The notes under the pieces are model-generated. The model searched no databases. It was not told the origin of the DNA and saw nothing but the letters and a program-made list of their open reading frames with translations. This document shows positions 17,491 to 26,524 of a DNA stretch of 64,000 bases, piece by piece (within the stretch, counting starts at the first letter, position 1; each line of letters opens with the position of its first letter). The translations under genes were made by a program, and so were the position numbers. Source of the stretch: Chitinophagaceae bacterium (GTDB taxonomy: Bacteria > Bacteroidota > Bacteroidia > Chitinophagales > Chitinophagaceae); the NCBI GenBank assembly GCA_023957755.1, contig JAMLGT010000009.1, forward strand, positions 1 to 64,000, read 5' to 3'.

Positions 17491-19359
17491 ATGCAATCTC
17501 ATGCTTCTTTAAGTGAAGTACACCAGTCAGTAGTGATTCAGAAAAAGAAAGGGATCAGGCGGGTACTCGCTTTTCTGGGGCCTGCCTATCTGGTAAGTGT
17601 GGGCTATATGGATCCGGGTAACTGGGCTACCGATATCGCCGGAGGGTCAGAGTTTGGCTATAAGTTAATCTGGGTGTTGCTGATGTCGAACCTGATGGCT
17701 GTTTTACTACAGTCGCTTAGTTCCCGGTTAGGGATTGTGGCGGGGATGGATCTGGCACAGGCTAACAGGTCGGTGTATCCGAAATGGGCAAATATTCCAC
17801 TTTGGTTTCTGGCAGAAGTGGCTATTGCGGCGTGCGATCTTGCTGAAATTATTGGGATGGCGATTGGGCTGAATCTGGTTTTTGATTTTCCACTGGTCTG
17901 GGGTATTTTGATTACTGCATTAGACACTATCCTGTTTTTGTTTTTACTCCATCGCGGTATCAGAGTGATGGAGTCATTTATTATCGCACTGGTGGCTATC
18001 ATAGGGATTTCATTTTTGATTCAGATGGTGATTGTATCACCTGATTATGGAGAAGTCGCTAAGGGTTTTATACCTACAAAACTTCATGGGAGTGCACTAT
18101 ATATTTCTATTGGTATTATTGGGGCTACGGTAATGCCCCATAACCTTTACCTACATTCCTCACTGGTGCAGACGCGCAAATTTGATCAGACGGATACCGG
18201 TATCCGCCGTGCCATAAAGTTCAACTTTCTGGATACGGTGATTGCACTTAACCTTGCCTTTTTGGTGAATGCGGCTATTCTTATTCTTGCTGCTGCGGCC
18301 TTTTACTCGAATGGATATTTTCATATTGCTGAAATACAGGATGCTTCAAAACTACTGGAAGAGTTATTTGGGAAAGCGGCCCCCTTATTTTTCGGGATTG
18401 CATTAATTGCTGCAGGGCAGAGCTCTACAGTTACCGGTACATTGGCAGGGCAGATTGTGATGGAAGGATATCTGCATCTTAGAATTCAGCCGTGGCTGCG
18501 CAGACTGATTACACGAGTGGTAGCTATTGTGCCGGCAGTATTGACTGTGGTTTATTTTGGAGAAAATGCATTGGGCAACCTGCTGATTCTAAGCCAGGTG
18601 ATTCTGAGCCTACAGCTTGCATTTGCAGTAATTCCATTGATTTATTTTAACAGCGACAAAAAGATAATGGGGAAATTTGTGATAGGCCCCTGGGTAAAAT
18701 TGATGTCGTGGATTTGTGCCATCGTGATTGTGTATCTGAACATAAGGCTGGCAGTTCAGGAATTTGAGGGGTGGGTGACGGGAAATGCAGTGCCGCCGAT
18801 AGTGTTGTATGGATTGATATTTCCTGCCGGAATATTTATTTTGTTTTTGTTGGTTTATATTATGATACATCCACTTATTACTCCGGGAAAGAAAACAGTG
18901 CCCGGGATCCCGCACGGCCTTGCAGAGTCTTTTGTGGCTGAAGCTGTGAATCCGTACAGAAATATTGGAGTGGCAGTTGATTTTTCGGGGAAGGATGAGG
19001 CAATTATCCGGAGTGCTATCAGGCAGGGGGGCACTGAGGCACGATATACTCTGATACATGTTGTAGAGAGTGCTGCCGCAAGATATCTGAACAGAAACGC
19101 TTATGACACGGAGACCAAGGTGGATACAGAGAATCTTCAGAAATATGCGGAGTCGCTTAAAGAGGTAGGGTTTATGGTACAGACGAGAATAGGCTTTGGA
19201 AATCCCGCGACCGAACTGGTGAAGATAGTTAAGGACGAGAAGTTTGACCTTATGGTAATGGGCTCACATGGGCATAGAGGCATCAAGGATCTGATATTTG
19301 GATCTGCCTCCGGCAAACTGAGGCACAGGATTGATGTTCCATTGCTGATCGTGAAGTGA
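17491..19359 (+). CDS. mntH: Nramp Mn2+/Fe2+ transporter fused to a universal stress domain
   Basis: Proton-coupled divalent metal importer. An Nramp core of about 450 residues has the helix-1 motif DPGNWATD and the helix-6 motif MPHNLYLHSS, both needed for metal binding. After a short linker, the last ~140 residues form a UspA domain with the ATP-binding pattern G-x2-G-x9-GS (MGSHGHRGIKD...FGSAS). Ordinary MntH proteins end after the membrane core, so this is a fusion. The ATG at 17491 is preferred over an in-frame GTG at 17485. It is divergent from mntR with a shared operator. Confidence 0.92.
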   Translation: MQSHASLSEVHQSVVIQKKKGIRRVLAFLGPAYLVSVGYMDPGNWATDIAGGSEFGYKLIWVLLMSNLMAVLLQSLSSRLGIVAGMDLAQANRSVYPKWANIPLWFLAEVAIAACDLAEIIGMAIGLNLVFDFPLVWGILITALDTILFLFLLHRGIRVMESFIIALVAIIGISFLIQMVIVSPDYGEVAKGFIPTKLHGSALYISIGIIGATVMPHNLYLHSSLVQTRKFDQTDTGIRRAIKFNFLDTVIALNLAFLVNAAILILAAAAFYSNGYFHIAEIQDASKLLEELFGKAAPLFFGIALIAAGQSSTVTGTLAGQIVMEGYLHLRIQPWLRRLITRVVAIVPAVLTVVYFGENALGNLLILSQVILSLQLAFAVIPLIYFNSDKKIMGKFVIGPWVKLMSWICAIVIVYLNIRLAVQEFEGWVTGNAVPPIVLYGLIFPAGIFILFLLVYIMIHPLITPGKKTVPGIPHGLAESFVAEAVNPYRNIGVAVDFSGKDEAIIRSAIRQGGTEARYTLIHVVESAAARYLNRNAYDTETKVDTENLQKYAESLKEVGFMVQTRIGFGNPATELVKIVKDEKFDLMVMGSHGHRGIKDLIFGSASGKLRHRIDVPLLIVK

Positions 19360-19425
19360 TACGATATTTCCGTTTAGAGGAAAGGATAACAGACTTTAGG
19401 ATATGATTAACCCTCTCAAAAGAAA

Positions 19426-19433
19426 TAACTTTG
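19426..19433 (+). promoter_or_regulatory. -7 box upstream of FMN reductase gene
   Basis: TAACTTTG matches TAnnTTTG exactly, 27 bp upstream of the start at 19461. No clear TTTG -33 element accompanies it. Confidence 0.4.
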
Positions 19434-19460
19434 CACAACCAAAGTATATGATGTTTAATT

Positions 19461-20042
19461 ATGGATTTATATAAGCTGAAGGTTATTATAACCAGTACGC
19501 GTGAAAAGAGAGGTGGTATTGCGGTGGCAAACTGGTTTGTAGAAAAAGTAAAGAAATATGAGGGATTTGAGGCGGAAGTACTGGACCTCATGAAGATTAA
19601 CCTGCCGATGGTGCATGAGCCAAACCATCCTAAACTGGGACAGTACATGTATGATCATACTAAGGAGTGGAGCAGAAAAATAGATGAGGCCGATGCATTT
19701 ATTTTTATCATGCCTGAGTACAATTATGGGATGCCCCCTGCCATGCTGAATGCCATTGACTATCTGATGCGCGAATGGATGTATAAACCGGCGGGCCTGG
19801 TGAGCTATGGCGGCATTTCAGGAGGCTTGCGAAGTGCGCAAATGAGTAAGCAGGTACTCACCACAGTAAAGGTGATGCCTATGAGTGAAGGTGTGGCGAT
19901 TCCGTTTTTCACAAAGTATATCAATGAAGATGGAGTTTTTGAGCCGATAGAATCTGTTACAAATTCTTATCAGATACTGATGGACGAACTAATGAGATGG
20001 ACGAAAGGGCTTCATTATATGAGAAATCATTTTTTAGATTAG
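19461..20042 (+). CDS. NADPH-dependent FMN reductase family protein
   Basis: A 193-aa flavodoxin-like oxidoreductase. The N-terminal phosphate-binding loop region ITSTREKRGGIAVANW and the signature MPEYNYGMPPAMLNAIDYL fit the NADPH-dependent FMN reductase family (azoreductase/chromate reductase type). It would reduce quinones, azo compounds or free flavin. The next gene starts 2 bp after its stop, so the pair is an operon. The physiological substrate is unknown. Confidence 0.88.
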   Translation: MDLYKLKVIITSTREKRGGIAVANWFVEKVKKYEGFEAEVLDLMKINLPMVHEPNHPKLGQYMYDHTKEWSRKIDEADAFIFIMPEYNYGMPPAMLNAIDYLMREWMYKPAGLVSYGGISGGLRSAQMSKQVLTTVKVMPMSEGVAIPFFTKYINEDGVFEPIESVTNSYQILMDELMRWTKGLHYMRNHFLD

Positions 20043-20044
20043 AA

Positions 20045-20602
20045 ATGAAATTATTCATTAAAAATATGGTCTGCCCACGATGTGTGATGAGTGTGGAGCA
20101 ATTGCTCACAGTGTCAGGGGTGGAGTATCATTCTGTGAGGCTCGGAGAAGTGGACACCGTGCAGCAACTGGACAAAGCGAAATTGGAAGAGGTAGATCGG
20201 GCGTTACGTAAGATAGGTTTTGAATTATTGGAAGATCCTGCTGCAAAGATGATAGAGAAGGTAAAGAGCCTCCTCATAAAGGTAGTGCAGGGAGGGATAG
20301 ATGATCATTTCAGTATTCAGAAATATCTGAAGGATAATATTTTTAGAGATTACTCTACGATAAGTAAAATATTTTCACAGGTAGAAGGAGTTACCATTGA
20401 GCACTACTTTATTCTTCAGAAGATTGAAAAGGCTAAAGAGCTGCTGGTGTACAATGAAATGGCATTAGGCAGCATCGCTACCTTTCTTGGGTATAGTAGC
20501 AGTCAGCACCTGTCAGCACAATTTAAGCAGATCACGGGCATGACACCAACTCAGTTTAAATCGATGGGGCATGGATTAAGAAAAGCAATCGACAAAGTCT
20601 GA
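20045..20602 (+). CDS. HMA-like domain fused to AraC-type DNA-binding domain
   Basis: A 185-aa protein from the ATG at 20045; the frame is open to 19997 inside the previous gene. Residues 1-70 look like a small heavy-metal-associated ferredoxin fold with a CPRC motif (C10, C13). Residues about 90-180 are an AraC-type helix-turn-helix pair (GSIATFLGYSSSQHLSAQFKQITGMTPTQFK). This compact type is common in Bacteroidota. The CxxC suggests sensing of a thiophilic metal or redox state, but that is inference. It is cotranscribed with an FMN reductase. Confidence 0.8.
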   Translation: MKLFIKNMVCPRCVMSVEQLLTVSGVEYHSVRLGEVDTVQQLDKAKLEEVDRALRKIGFELLEDPAAKMIEKVKSLLIKVVQGGIDDHFSIQKYLKDNIFRDYSTISKIFSQVEGVTIEHYFILQKIEKAKELLVYNEMALGSIATFLGYSSSQHLSAQFKQITGMTPTQFKSMGHGLRKAIDKV

Positions 20603-20715
20603 AAACACCCCAGTTGAGGTTGTGTATATCAAACTTAGGAGAGCCGGCTCTTTGCGAAGAATCTCTATCGACGTGGACGCGGTAGCCTGATGCAAAACTA
20701 TATTGAGTAAGCCTT

Positions 20716-21912
20716 CTAAATCTTTAGTCTGAGTTTTATTTTCTCAAGCAACCCTGTTATCATTACGATGGCAAGTGCAAAGAGGAGCGATTTTATTATG
20801 CCTATACCGCCTGTTCTGAGTGCCTCAGGGAGGCGCAATTTCAGGAGAGAGATAAAAATAGCCAGATGAAAATAAGGTAACAGGTAACAGGTAAGCGTAC
20901 TCGTGCCGGCAGGCCTGATGATTTTGAACCATTTTTCTTTTCCCATTCTGTCCATTAAAAAAATGAGAACCAGAAAGGTCAGGATGCTGATGGCTGTACA
21001 AATCATAGTCCACGAGGGGGTAGCTCTTATTTTTGAAATTCCCCATAAAGGGCGTGTGCTAAAACCAAATGCAAACAATACGACTGCCAGAATCACGAAT
21101 GCTCCGACTAGTAATTGTGGCTTTTGTGCCCATTTGCGATACAATAGTGAAATAAGTACTCCTGCCATGGTAATAGATGCATTGGAAGCATTCCCCAGTC
21201 CCAGCCGCCCGACTGCGTGTCGTATCGGTTCGAGAAAGCCAGGCCATCCTGAAAGTACAGAGGAATTAAAGAAAAGGAAGAAAAGAAAGGCGGCAATTGG
21301 TATGATGATTTTGTCCTGTGCCCATAATAAGATGGTAGCGCAGGAAAAATAGGCCCATCCAATCAATCCGAGAATTCCCCACCAATGCGGTTGCATCCAT
21401 ATTTCTTTGCCATTGCTTTCTCCCTTATATATGATAGCCATTGCCACGAGTAGAAAAATTCCCATTCCCTGGAATGCTTTTTTATTGCGTTTTTCTTTTG
21501 AATAGTCCAGCCATATCAAAAAGAACGCACTCGTAACGATGATGATCCAGATACCTTTTGGCAACAATGCTTTGGGACTGTACATCTCCATATTCATCTG
21601 GAAAAAACCCATGATAATCAGCGCCAGTGAACGCGACACAATATGGGTGAATTGTTCAGTCCTGGACGCACCTTTCATCTGTCGACTGGTTTGCGCAAAG
21701 GGTAGCGAGAGGCCCACCAGAAAGAGAAATGACGGAAAGATGATATCTGAGAAACCCATTGCATCAGCATTTGCCGGGGCATGTTCCAGCCATGCAGGTA
21801 TGCCAATATCAGTCCATAGATCATTTACAAACACCATCAGAAACATGGTAAGTGCTCTGAAGACATCAATGGAGGCTATCCGGCCCTTGAGTGGCGAAGT
21901 GGTGTGGTGCAT
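20716..21912 (-). CDS. DUF5009 / NagX-like membrane acyltransferase-family protein
   Basis: A 398-aa polytopic membrane protein with about ten helices. The N-terminal RIASIDVFRALTMFLMVFVNDLW and FPSFLFLVGLSLPFA are typical of the DUF5009/HGSNAT (heparan-alpha-glucosaminide N-acetyltransferase-like) family, also called NagX in amino-sugar loci. It is the last gene of the minus-strand sialic acid operon, 41 bp after the 2-epimerase gene. A role in handling N-acetylated sugars at the membrane is likely from context, but whether it transports or transacetylates is not known. Confidence 0.8.
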   Translation of the reverse strand: MHHTTSPLKGRIASIDVFRALTMFLMVFVNDLWTDIGIPAWLEHAPANADAMGFSDIIFPSFLFLVGLSLPFAQTSRQMKGASRTEQFTHIVSRSLALIIMGFFQMNMEMYSPKALLPKGIWIIIVTSAFFLIWLDYSKEKRNKKAFQGMGIFLLVAMAIIYKGESNGKEIWMQPHWWGILGLIGWAYFSCATILLWAQDKIIIPIAAFLFFLFFNSSVLSGWPGFLEPIRHAVGRLGLGNASNASITMAGVLISLLYRKWAQKPQLLVGAFVILAVVLFAFGFSTRPLWGISKIRATPSWTMICTAISILTFLVLIFLMDRMGKEKWFKIIRPAGTSTLTCYLLPYFHLAIFISLLKLRLPEALRTGGIGIIKSLLFALAIVMITGLLEKIKLRLKI

Positions 21913-21953
21913 TAGTGGTGGTAATTAAAACTGGTTATTAATTCTTATGTAAT

Positions 21954-23141
21954 TTAATCGAGGTTAAGATGTTCTTTCAGGATTTGTTGGCAATACCATT
22001 CCTGCCGGGGCAGGTGAAACGGGCCTTTGAACAGATTGCCTTTTGCGGCTTGCGCAATGCTGCCATCACGGTGAAGGTAGCCATACCATTCTCCGTTTAC
22101 TTTATCGTGGAAGTGTTTGTAGGAGTAATTGTGGACTAGTTGGTGCCATCCGGCATACTTTTCATTGCCGGTTATATGCCATGCAAGCAGCGTGGCAATG
22201 ATGGTTTCATTATGGGGCCACCAGAATTTCATATCCTGCCAATACTCCTGTACGGGCCTGTGATACACATCACGGAAGTATAAGATGCCGCCGTACTCAT
22301 TATCCCATCCGCGCTCCCACATGTAGTCGAGCATTCGGCAACCAAGATTTATGAGATGAGGATCATTGTTTCTGTATTTGGCTTCATGAAGTATAAACCA
22401 TGCTCCTTCGATAGCGTGCCCGGGATTAAGTGTGCGGCCTTCGATGTGGTCGATAATGCTTCCGTCGGGTGCTACCTGTTCCATCACACAACGGATATCA
22501 TCTTTTACAAAGTCTTTCTCGATATCTGAGATCCATTCTGAGATATATTCGTCGCAACGAGGGTCGCCTATGGTATCTCTGACTTGCTGGGCAGTGTTGA
22601 GCATTATCATGGGTACACCAATTCCTTTTGTTGTGCGGGTGTCAAAGTATTTAGGCTGGAGTTTTTTCTTTCCTGTGGCATAGTCAATACATTTTCCAAA
22701 AATGCTGCGTGCATTTTCAGCGGCCTGCGGATCGCCCGAAGCTTTAGCATAGGCAGCCGCTGCAATTACATAAAATGTTTCTGAAAAGAAGTAACGTCGT
22801 TTACGAATCGGTTTTCCCTCTCTTGTGACATGGAAAAACATCTGCCCGTCGGTATCAAAGCAATGACGGTTTAGAAATTCGTAACCGGACCGAGCGGCAT
22901 CAAGCCATTCCTCTTTCTTTTCAACTGTATTGTAAAGTGTCGCTAAGATCCAGGTGGCGCGGCCTTGTATCCATACTGCTTTATCGTCATCTATCAGTGA
23001 TCCGTCAGCATCACGCATCAGAAGAAAACCGCCATATTCTTTATCGACTGATCTGGGAAACCAGAAAGGGATGGTGTCTTTGAGCAATTGGTCCTTGTAG
23101 TATTGATAGAGTTTTTGTAAATCAGATTGAGAGTATGCCAT
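21954..23141 (-). CDS. N-acylglucosamine 2-epimerase
   Basis: A 395-aa (alpha/alpha)6-barrel epimerase of the AGE family. Active-site regions with conserved histidines are visible in NPGHAIEGAWFILHEA and WWPHNETIIATLLAW, with a further C-terminal block HLPRQEWYCQQIL. Family members interconvert GlcNAc and ManNAc (others act on cellobiose or mannose). Beside a NanA-type lyase the likely job is to turn ManNAc into GlcNAc, the Bacteroides-type route that replaces NanK/NanE. It sits between the MFS transporter and the NagX-like gene in the operon. Confidence 0.88.
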   Translation of the reverse strand: MAYSQSDLQKLYQYYKDQLLKDTIPFWFPRSVDKEYGGFLLMRDADGSLIDDDKAVWIQGRATWILATLYNTVEKKEEWLDAARSGYEFLNRHCFDTDGQMFFHVTREGKPIRKRRYFFSETFYVIAAAAYAKASGDPQAAENARSIFGKCIDYATGKKKLQPKYFDTRTTKGIGVPMIMLNTAQQVRDTIGDPRCDEYISEWISDIEKDFVKDDIRCVMEQVAPDGSIIDHIEGRTLNPGHAIEGAWFILHEAKYRNNDPHLINLGCRMLDYMWERGWDNEYGGILYFRDVYHRPVQEYWQDMKFWWPHNETIIATLLAWHITGNEKYAGWHQLVHNYSYKHFHDKVNGEWYGYLHRDGSIAQAAKGNLFKGPFHLPRQEWYCQQILKEHLNLD

Positions 23142-23177
23142 TTTTTTGATGTTATGTTCCTGATAAATAGGTGTGAG

Positions 23178-24422
23178 TTATTGCATATCCTGCACTTTTG
23201 GTTTTAGGGTTGTGATTTGGATGAGCAGCGCTACTAAGACTATGGCGCCAAGGATTGCGAACCCAAATCCCAGGTTGCCACTGTCTTTGAATTTACCCAA
23301 TACCTGGGTCACTGCGGCGCCTGCAAAAACACCCACCATATTCATAAATCCATAAGCTGTGGCTCTGAGGTGAGAAGGGACAAACTGACACAGTATCGGC
23401 ATATTGTTGGCATCAAACATGCCATAGCCAATTCCAAAAAAGAGAGCTGCGCCAATAACTCCCACAAATCCGTGGGCATAGCCTAAAAGAAGCAGGGCAG
23501 GTATGGTCATGGATAATCCGATGGCGCCTGTGTAAACCCGTCCGCGGATATTCTTCTGCACCCATCGGTCGCTTATGGGGCCTCCGATAAATACCGCACC
23601 GATAAATGATGCAGCCGAAAGTGTGAAAGTAGAGAGTGGGCCTGCCTTAGGCATAGGTATTCCCAGGCTGTCAGCGAAGAGTGTAGGAAGCCAGTTCTTT
23701 GTAGCCCAGCCGGGCAGGCTGGGAGCGGCAAAGTAAAGAAGTATAACCCAAAAGGCAATATTTGAAAATAAGAGCCCTAATCCCTTTAATAATGGAGTGC
23801 CGCTAACTTTTGTTGATATGGCGGCATGAGGTCGCAATGATTTTTCAGGACGCTTATCGTGTAACAAAAAAGTTAGAATGAGCGCGTACACAATGCCTAT
23901 GATGCCAAACCAATGAAAAGTAGTGTGCCAGGTAAATTTATCAGCAACAGTAGCTCCGTATCCTCCCAATGCCTGACCAAGGTATAAACCGGTCATGTGG
24001 ATGCCTATAGCAAGCGAACGGGTTTTTCCGGTATGGTAGTCTGCAATCATGGCTAACCCTGCCGGAATGTACAACGCTTCGCTTACGCCCATAAAACCTC
24101 TCAACCACACAAGCTGATTGAACGTAGTGGCCAACCCCATACCGTAAGTAACAGCCGACCATACAAAGAGGCTTCCTACAATCAGCCATTTACGATTGAC
24201 CCTGTCTGCTATACTGCCTGCGATCGGGCTCATAAAACCGTAGATATACATAAAGATGGCCATAAGAAACCCAAAGCGCTCCGCAGATTCCAGTTCTTTA
24301 ATATCAACCTGCATGGATTTTTGCATGGTACTCAGCATTTGCCTGTCCATATAGTTGAGCAGCGCCACTATGGCGAGTAAGCCAACCACAACCCAGGCGT
24401 AAGAATGGGAATCTTTTTTCAT
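23178..24422 (-). CDS. MFS transporter, probable sialic acid uptake
   Basis: A 414-aa major facilitator protein with 12 predicted helices, an ALLNYMDRQMLSTM opening typical of the anion:cation symporter/sugar-acid branch, and loop motif SIADRVNRKWLI. It starts 3 bp after the NanM-like stop and is followed by the AGE gene, so it most likely imports N-acetylneuraminate, as NanT does in Bacteroides nan loci. The substrate is inferred from context; the branch also includes hexuronate and galactonate carriers. Confidence 0.82.
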   Translation of the reverse strand: MKKDSHSYAWVVVGLLAIVALLNYMDRQMLSTMQKSMQVDIKELESAERFGFLMAIFMYIYGFMSPIAGSIADRVNRKWLIVGSLFVWSAVTYGMGLATTFNQLVWLRGFMGVSEALYIPAGLAMIADYHTGKTRSLAIGIHMTGLYLGQALGGYGATVADKFTWHTTFHWFGIIGIVYALILTFLLHDKRPEKSLRPHAAISTKVSGTPLLKGLGLLFSNIAFWVILLYFAAPSLPGWATKNWLPTLFADSLGIPMPKAGPLSTFTLSAASFIGAVFIGGPISDRWVQKNIRGRVYTGAIGLSMTIPALLLLGYAHGFVGVIGAALFFGIGYGMFDANNMPILCQFVPSHLRATAYGFMNMVGVFAGAAVTQVLGKFKDSGNLGFGFAILGAIVLVALLIQITTLKPKVQDMQ

Positions 24423-24425
24423 TGG

Positions 24426-25565
24426 TTATTTTGGATTTATAGTTGCCATTAGAATGTAAGGCGTCCTGACACCGGCCCGGATTTCGCCCGAAGGAATGAT
24501 GATTGTGTTCCGATAAAGCATGGCAGTGGTAGTTACCGGAGTGAGAAAAGGGATAGTGCCTACAGCCGTCCAGTTTTCCTTTTGCTTATCAAACATAAGG
24601 ATGGCATTACTAAAACCCGGATGCGATTCCTGCAACTGATTTTTTTGTACTGTAAGGACTGCTTTCTTTGAGCTATCAGGCTCACTTTTTATTTTTTGGA
24701 TCCACAATTCGGTCTCGTGAAATGTACTGCCTTTATCTCCTCCCAGGAGAAGAATTCGTTCTTTGTCGAGGCTCACACCCGTTCCTGCCGATAGGGCGTA
24801 TGGGAGAGGTGGTTTTTCATTCCAGCGATTGTCGTTTATATTGTATGCGTACACAGTGCTATAAAGTTTACTGATGCCATCGCTTTGACGGCATCTTCCA
24901 CCAATTAGGTATATTTCCTGATCCAGCACAGCCATCACGAAATTAGTTACCGGCTTTGGTAGCGGTGTAAGTTCCTCCCATTGAGAAGTTTCGTTGCTGA
25001 TATCAAGAGAGAAAAGTCTGCCTGAAACGGAATCACTACTTGTGCCTCCGGCTACGTAAACCTTGTTATTCACGAGGACAGCGTTATGATTTGCGAGTGG
25101 AATAGGCAGGTTCGCCAATTTGGTCGTAACCAAATAGCCTTTTTGTGGCTGGTAGCAAATAAGAAAAACTTCTGATGATAAACTGTCCGCGTTTTCACCT
25201 CCAATGCAGAGAATCCCCTGGTCTGTACTCACTGACGCTCCATAGGCCAACGCAACAGGTAATTGAAAATTATCTTTATAAGTGAGGCTCCCGTTTACAA
25301 ACTGAAATATATAAATCTCCTTCTGATATGCTTTAGTTCCTCCCTGCCAGGGTAGTTTTTCAGGAAAGTTGGCGCCTCCGGCTATAATAAGGAAGTCATC
25401 TGTGATGCCGGCAAACGCACCGGCGACACCAGGTTGAATGATCTTTCCTTTTGCAGGTGGAAGGATTACTGAGTCAGACCACCGGAGTGGAAGGTCGGCA
25501 GACTGCTGACAAGAAATTAACATGATGAGAGGGAGCAGGGACATGAAGTAGTAATTTCTTTTCAT
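24426..25565 (-). CDS. Kelch-repeat cyclically permuted mutarotase (NanM-like), lipoprotein
   Basis: A 379-aa lipoprotein with lipobox LISC (C19). Six kelch-type beta-propeller blades are visible through repeated GG motifs (IIAGGANFPEK, CIGGENADS, YVAGGTSSDS, YLIGGRCRQS, LLLGGDKGS). The permuted blade order and N-terminal GGANFP block match the cyclically permuted mutarotase family related to N-acetylneuraminate epimerase NanM, which speeds the alpha-to-beta conversion of sialic acid outside the cytoplasm. It lies between nanA and the MFS gene. Confidence 0.85.
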   Translation of the reverse strand: MKRNYYFMSLLPLIMLISCQQSADLPLRWSDSVILPPAKGKIIQPGVAGAFAGITDDFLIIAGGANFPEKLPWQGGTKAYQKEIYIFQFVNGSLTYKDNFQLPVALAYGASVSTDQGILCIGGENADSLSSEVFLICYQPQKGYLVTTKLANLPIPLANHNAVLVNNKVYVAGGTSSDSVSGRLFSLDISNETSQWEELTPLPKPVTNFVMAVLDQEIYLIGGRCRQSDGISKLYSTVYAYNINDNRWNEKPPLPYALSAGTGVSLDKERILLLGGDKGSTFHETELWIQKIKSEPDSSKKAVLTVQKNQLQESHPGFSNAILMFDKQKENWTAVGTIPFLTPVTTTAMLYRNTIIIPSGEIRAGVRTPYILMATINPK

Positions 25566-25584
25566 TTGGAAGACCGGTTGGTGC

Positions 25585-26508
25585 TTATTTTTGTGAGCAG
25601 AAGTTTTTGAATCCTAATATCCCGGTATCCGCCCTGAATTTGTCAAAGTCTTCATCACTCATGTTCTTCACAGGTAAACGGAATTTGCCGCAGTCGATTC
25701 CTACTAGTTTCATATATGCTTTTCCTGTGGCGATGCCTCCATATTTTCCCAGCAACGAAATCATATCTATGGATGTCTGCTGAAGCGCCTGTGCTTTTTC
25801 CAGATCATTCCGATCGAATGCTTCTGCCATTTCGCTGTATAACGGTGCTGCATAGTTGTAAGTACTTCCCACGGCACCTTTTGAGCCTAACGATAATGCT
25901 GCCAGCATATTTTCATCTCGTCCCCAAAGCATGTCGTATTTGCCATTTTGAAATCTCAGGCACGAGAGAAAATCCATAAAGTCTTCGTGTGTATATTTTA
26001 TTCCCGCGAAGTTGGGAATAGTGCCATCTACTTCCTGAAGCAAATTGAGCATGGGTATATGGCACCCATTTAGTACAGGAATATGGTAATAATAGAACGG
26101 CATTTCAGGTACCGCATCAGCAATTTCCTTACAACATGATGCCAGCATTTTTGCATTAGCAGGCTTGAAGTAGAAGGGAGCTGTAAAGGATACAGCAAAG
26201 AGTCCGATCTCTTGTGCATATTTCGCCAGCTCGATGCAGTCTGCAATGCATGTACCACCGAGCAACAGCATCACGTCGAAATCAGGATCGTCATTTGTAC
26301 AGTCTGCCCATGCCCTGGCAGTGTCTTTTTTCTCCTGCATTGTCAGCGAAACGCCTTCGCCAGTGGATCCGCAAATGAAGCCTCCGGTTACTCTGTTTGA
26401 TTTGAGAAAACGGTAATACTCCGGAATAAGAGAAAGCTTCAGCGATCCGTCCTCATGCATTGGAGTAAAGGGCGCGGCAATAAGTCCTTTTAAGTGTTTA
26501 CTTTTCAT
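25585..26508 (-). CDS. nanA: N-acetylneuraminate lyase
   Basis: A 307-aa (beta/alpha)8 class I aldolase of the DapA/NanA family that splits N-acetylneuraminate into ManNAc and pyruvate. GSTGEG binds the pyruvate carboxylate, the catalytic Tyr is in FYYYHIPV and the Schiff-base Lys in AGIKYTHED. The neighbours (epimerase, mutarotase, MFS) decide the call for NanA over dihydrodipicolinate synthase. It is the second gene of the operon, 16 bp after the amidohydrolase. Confidence 0.9.
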   Translation of the reverse strand: MKSKHLKGLIAAPFTPMHEDGSLKLSLIPEYYRFLKSNRVTGGFICGSTGEGVSLTMQEKKDTARAWADCTNDDPDFDVMLLLGGTCIADCIELAKYAQEIGLFAVSFTAPFYFKPANAKMLASCCKEIADAVPEMPFYYYHIPVLNGCHIPMLNLLQEVDGTIPNFAGIKYTHEDFMDFLSCLRFQNGKYDMLWGRDENMLAALSLGSKGAVGSTYNYAAPLYSEMAEAFDRNDLEKAQALQQTSIDMISLLGKYGGIATGKAYMKLVGIDCGKFRLPVKNMSDEDFDKFRADTGILGFKNFCSQK

Positions 26509-26524
26509 TTAGTGCTATGTAATT

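Noticed and set aside
25585-26508. Dihydrodipicolinate synthase (dapA)
   Set aside because: Same fold, but it lies in an operon with a mutarotase, a 2-epimerase and an MFS carrier, which fits N-acetylneuraminate lyase.
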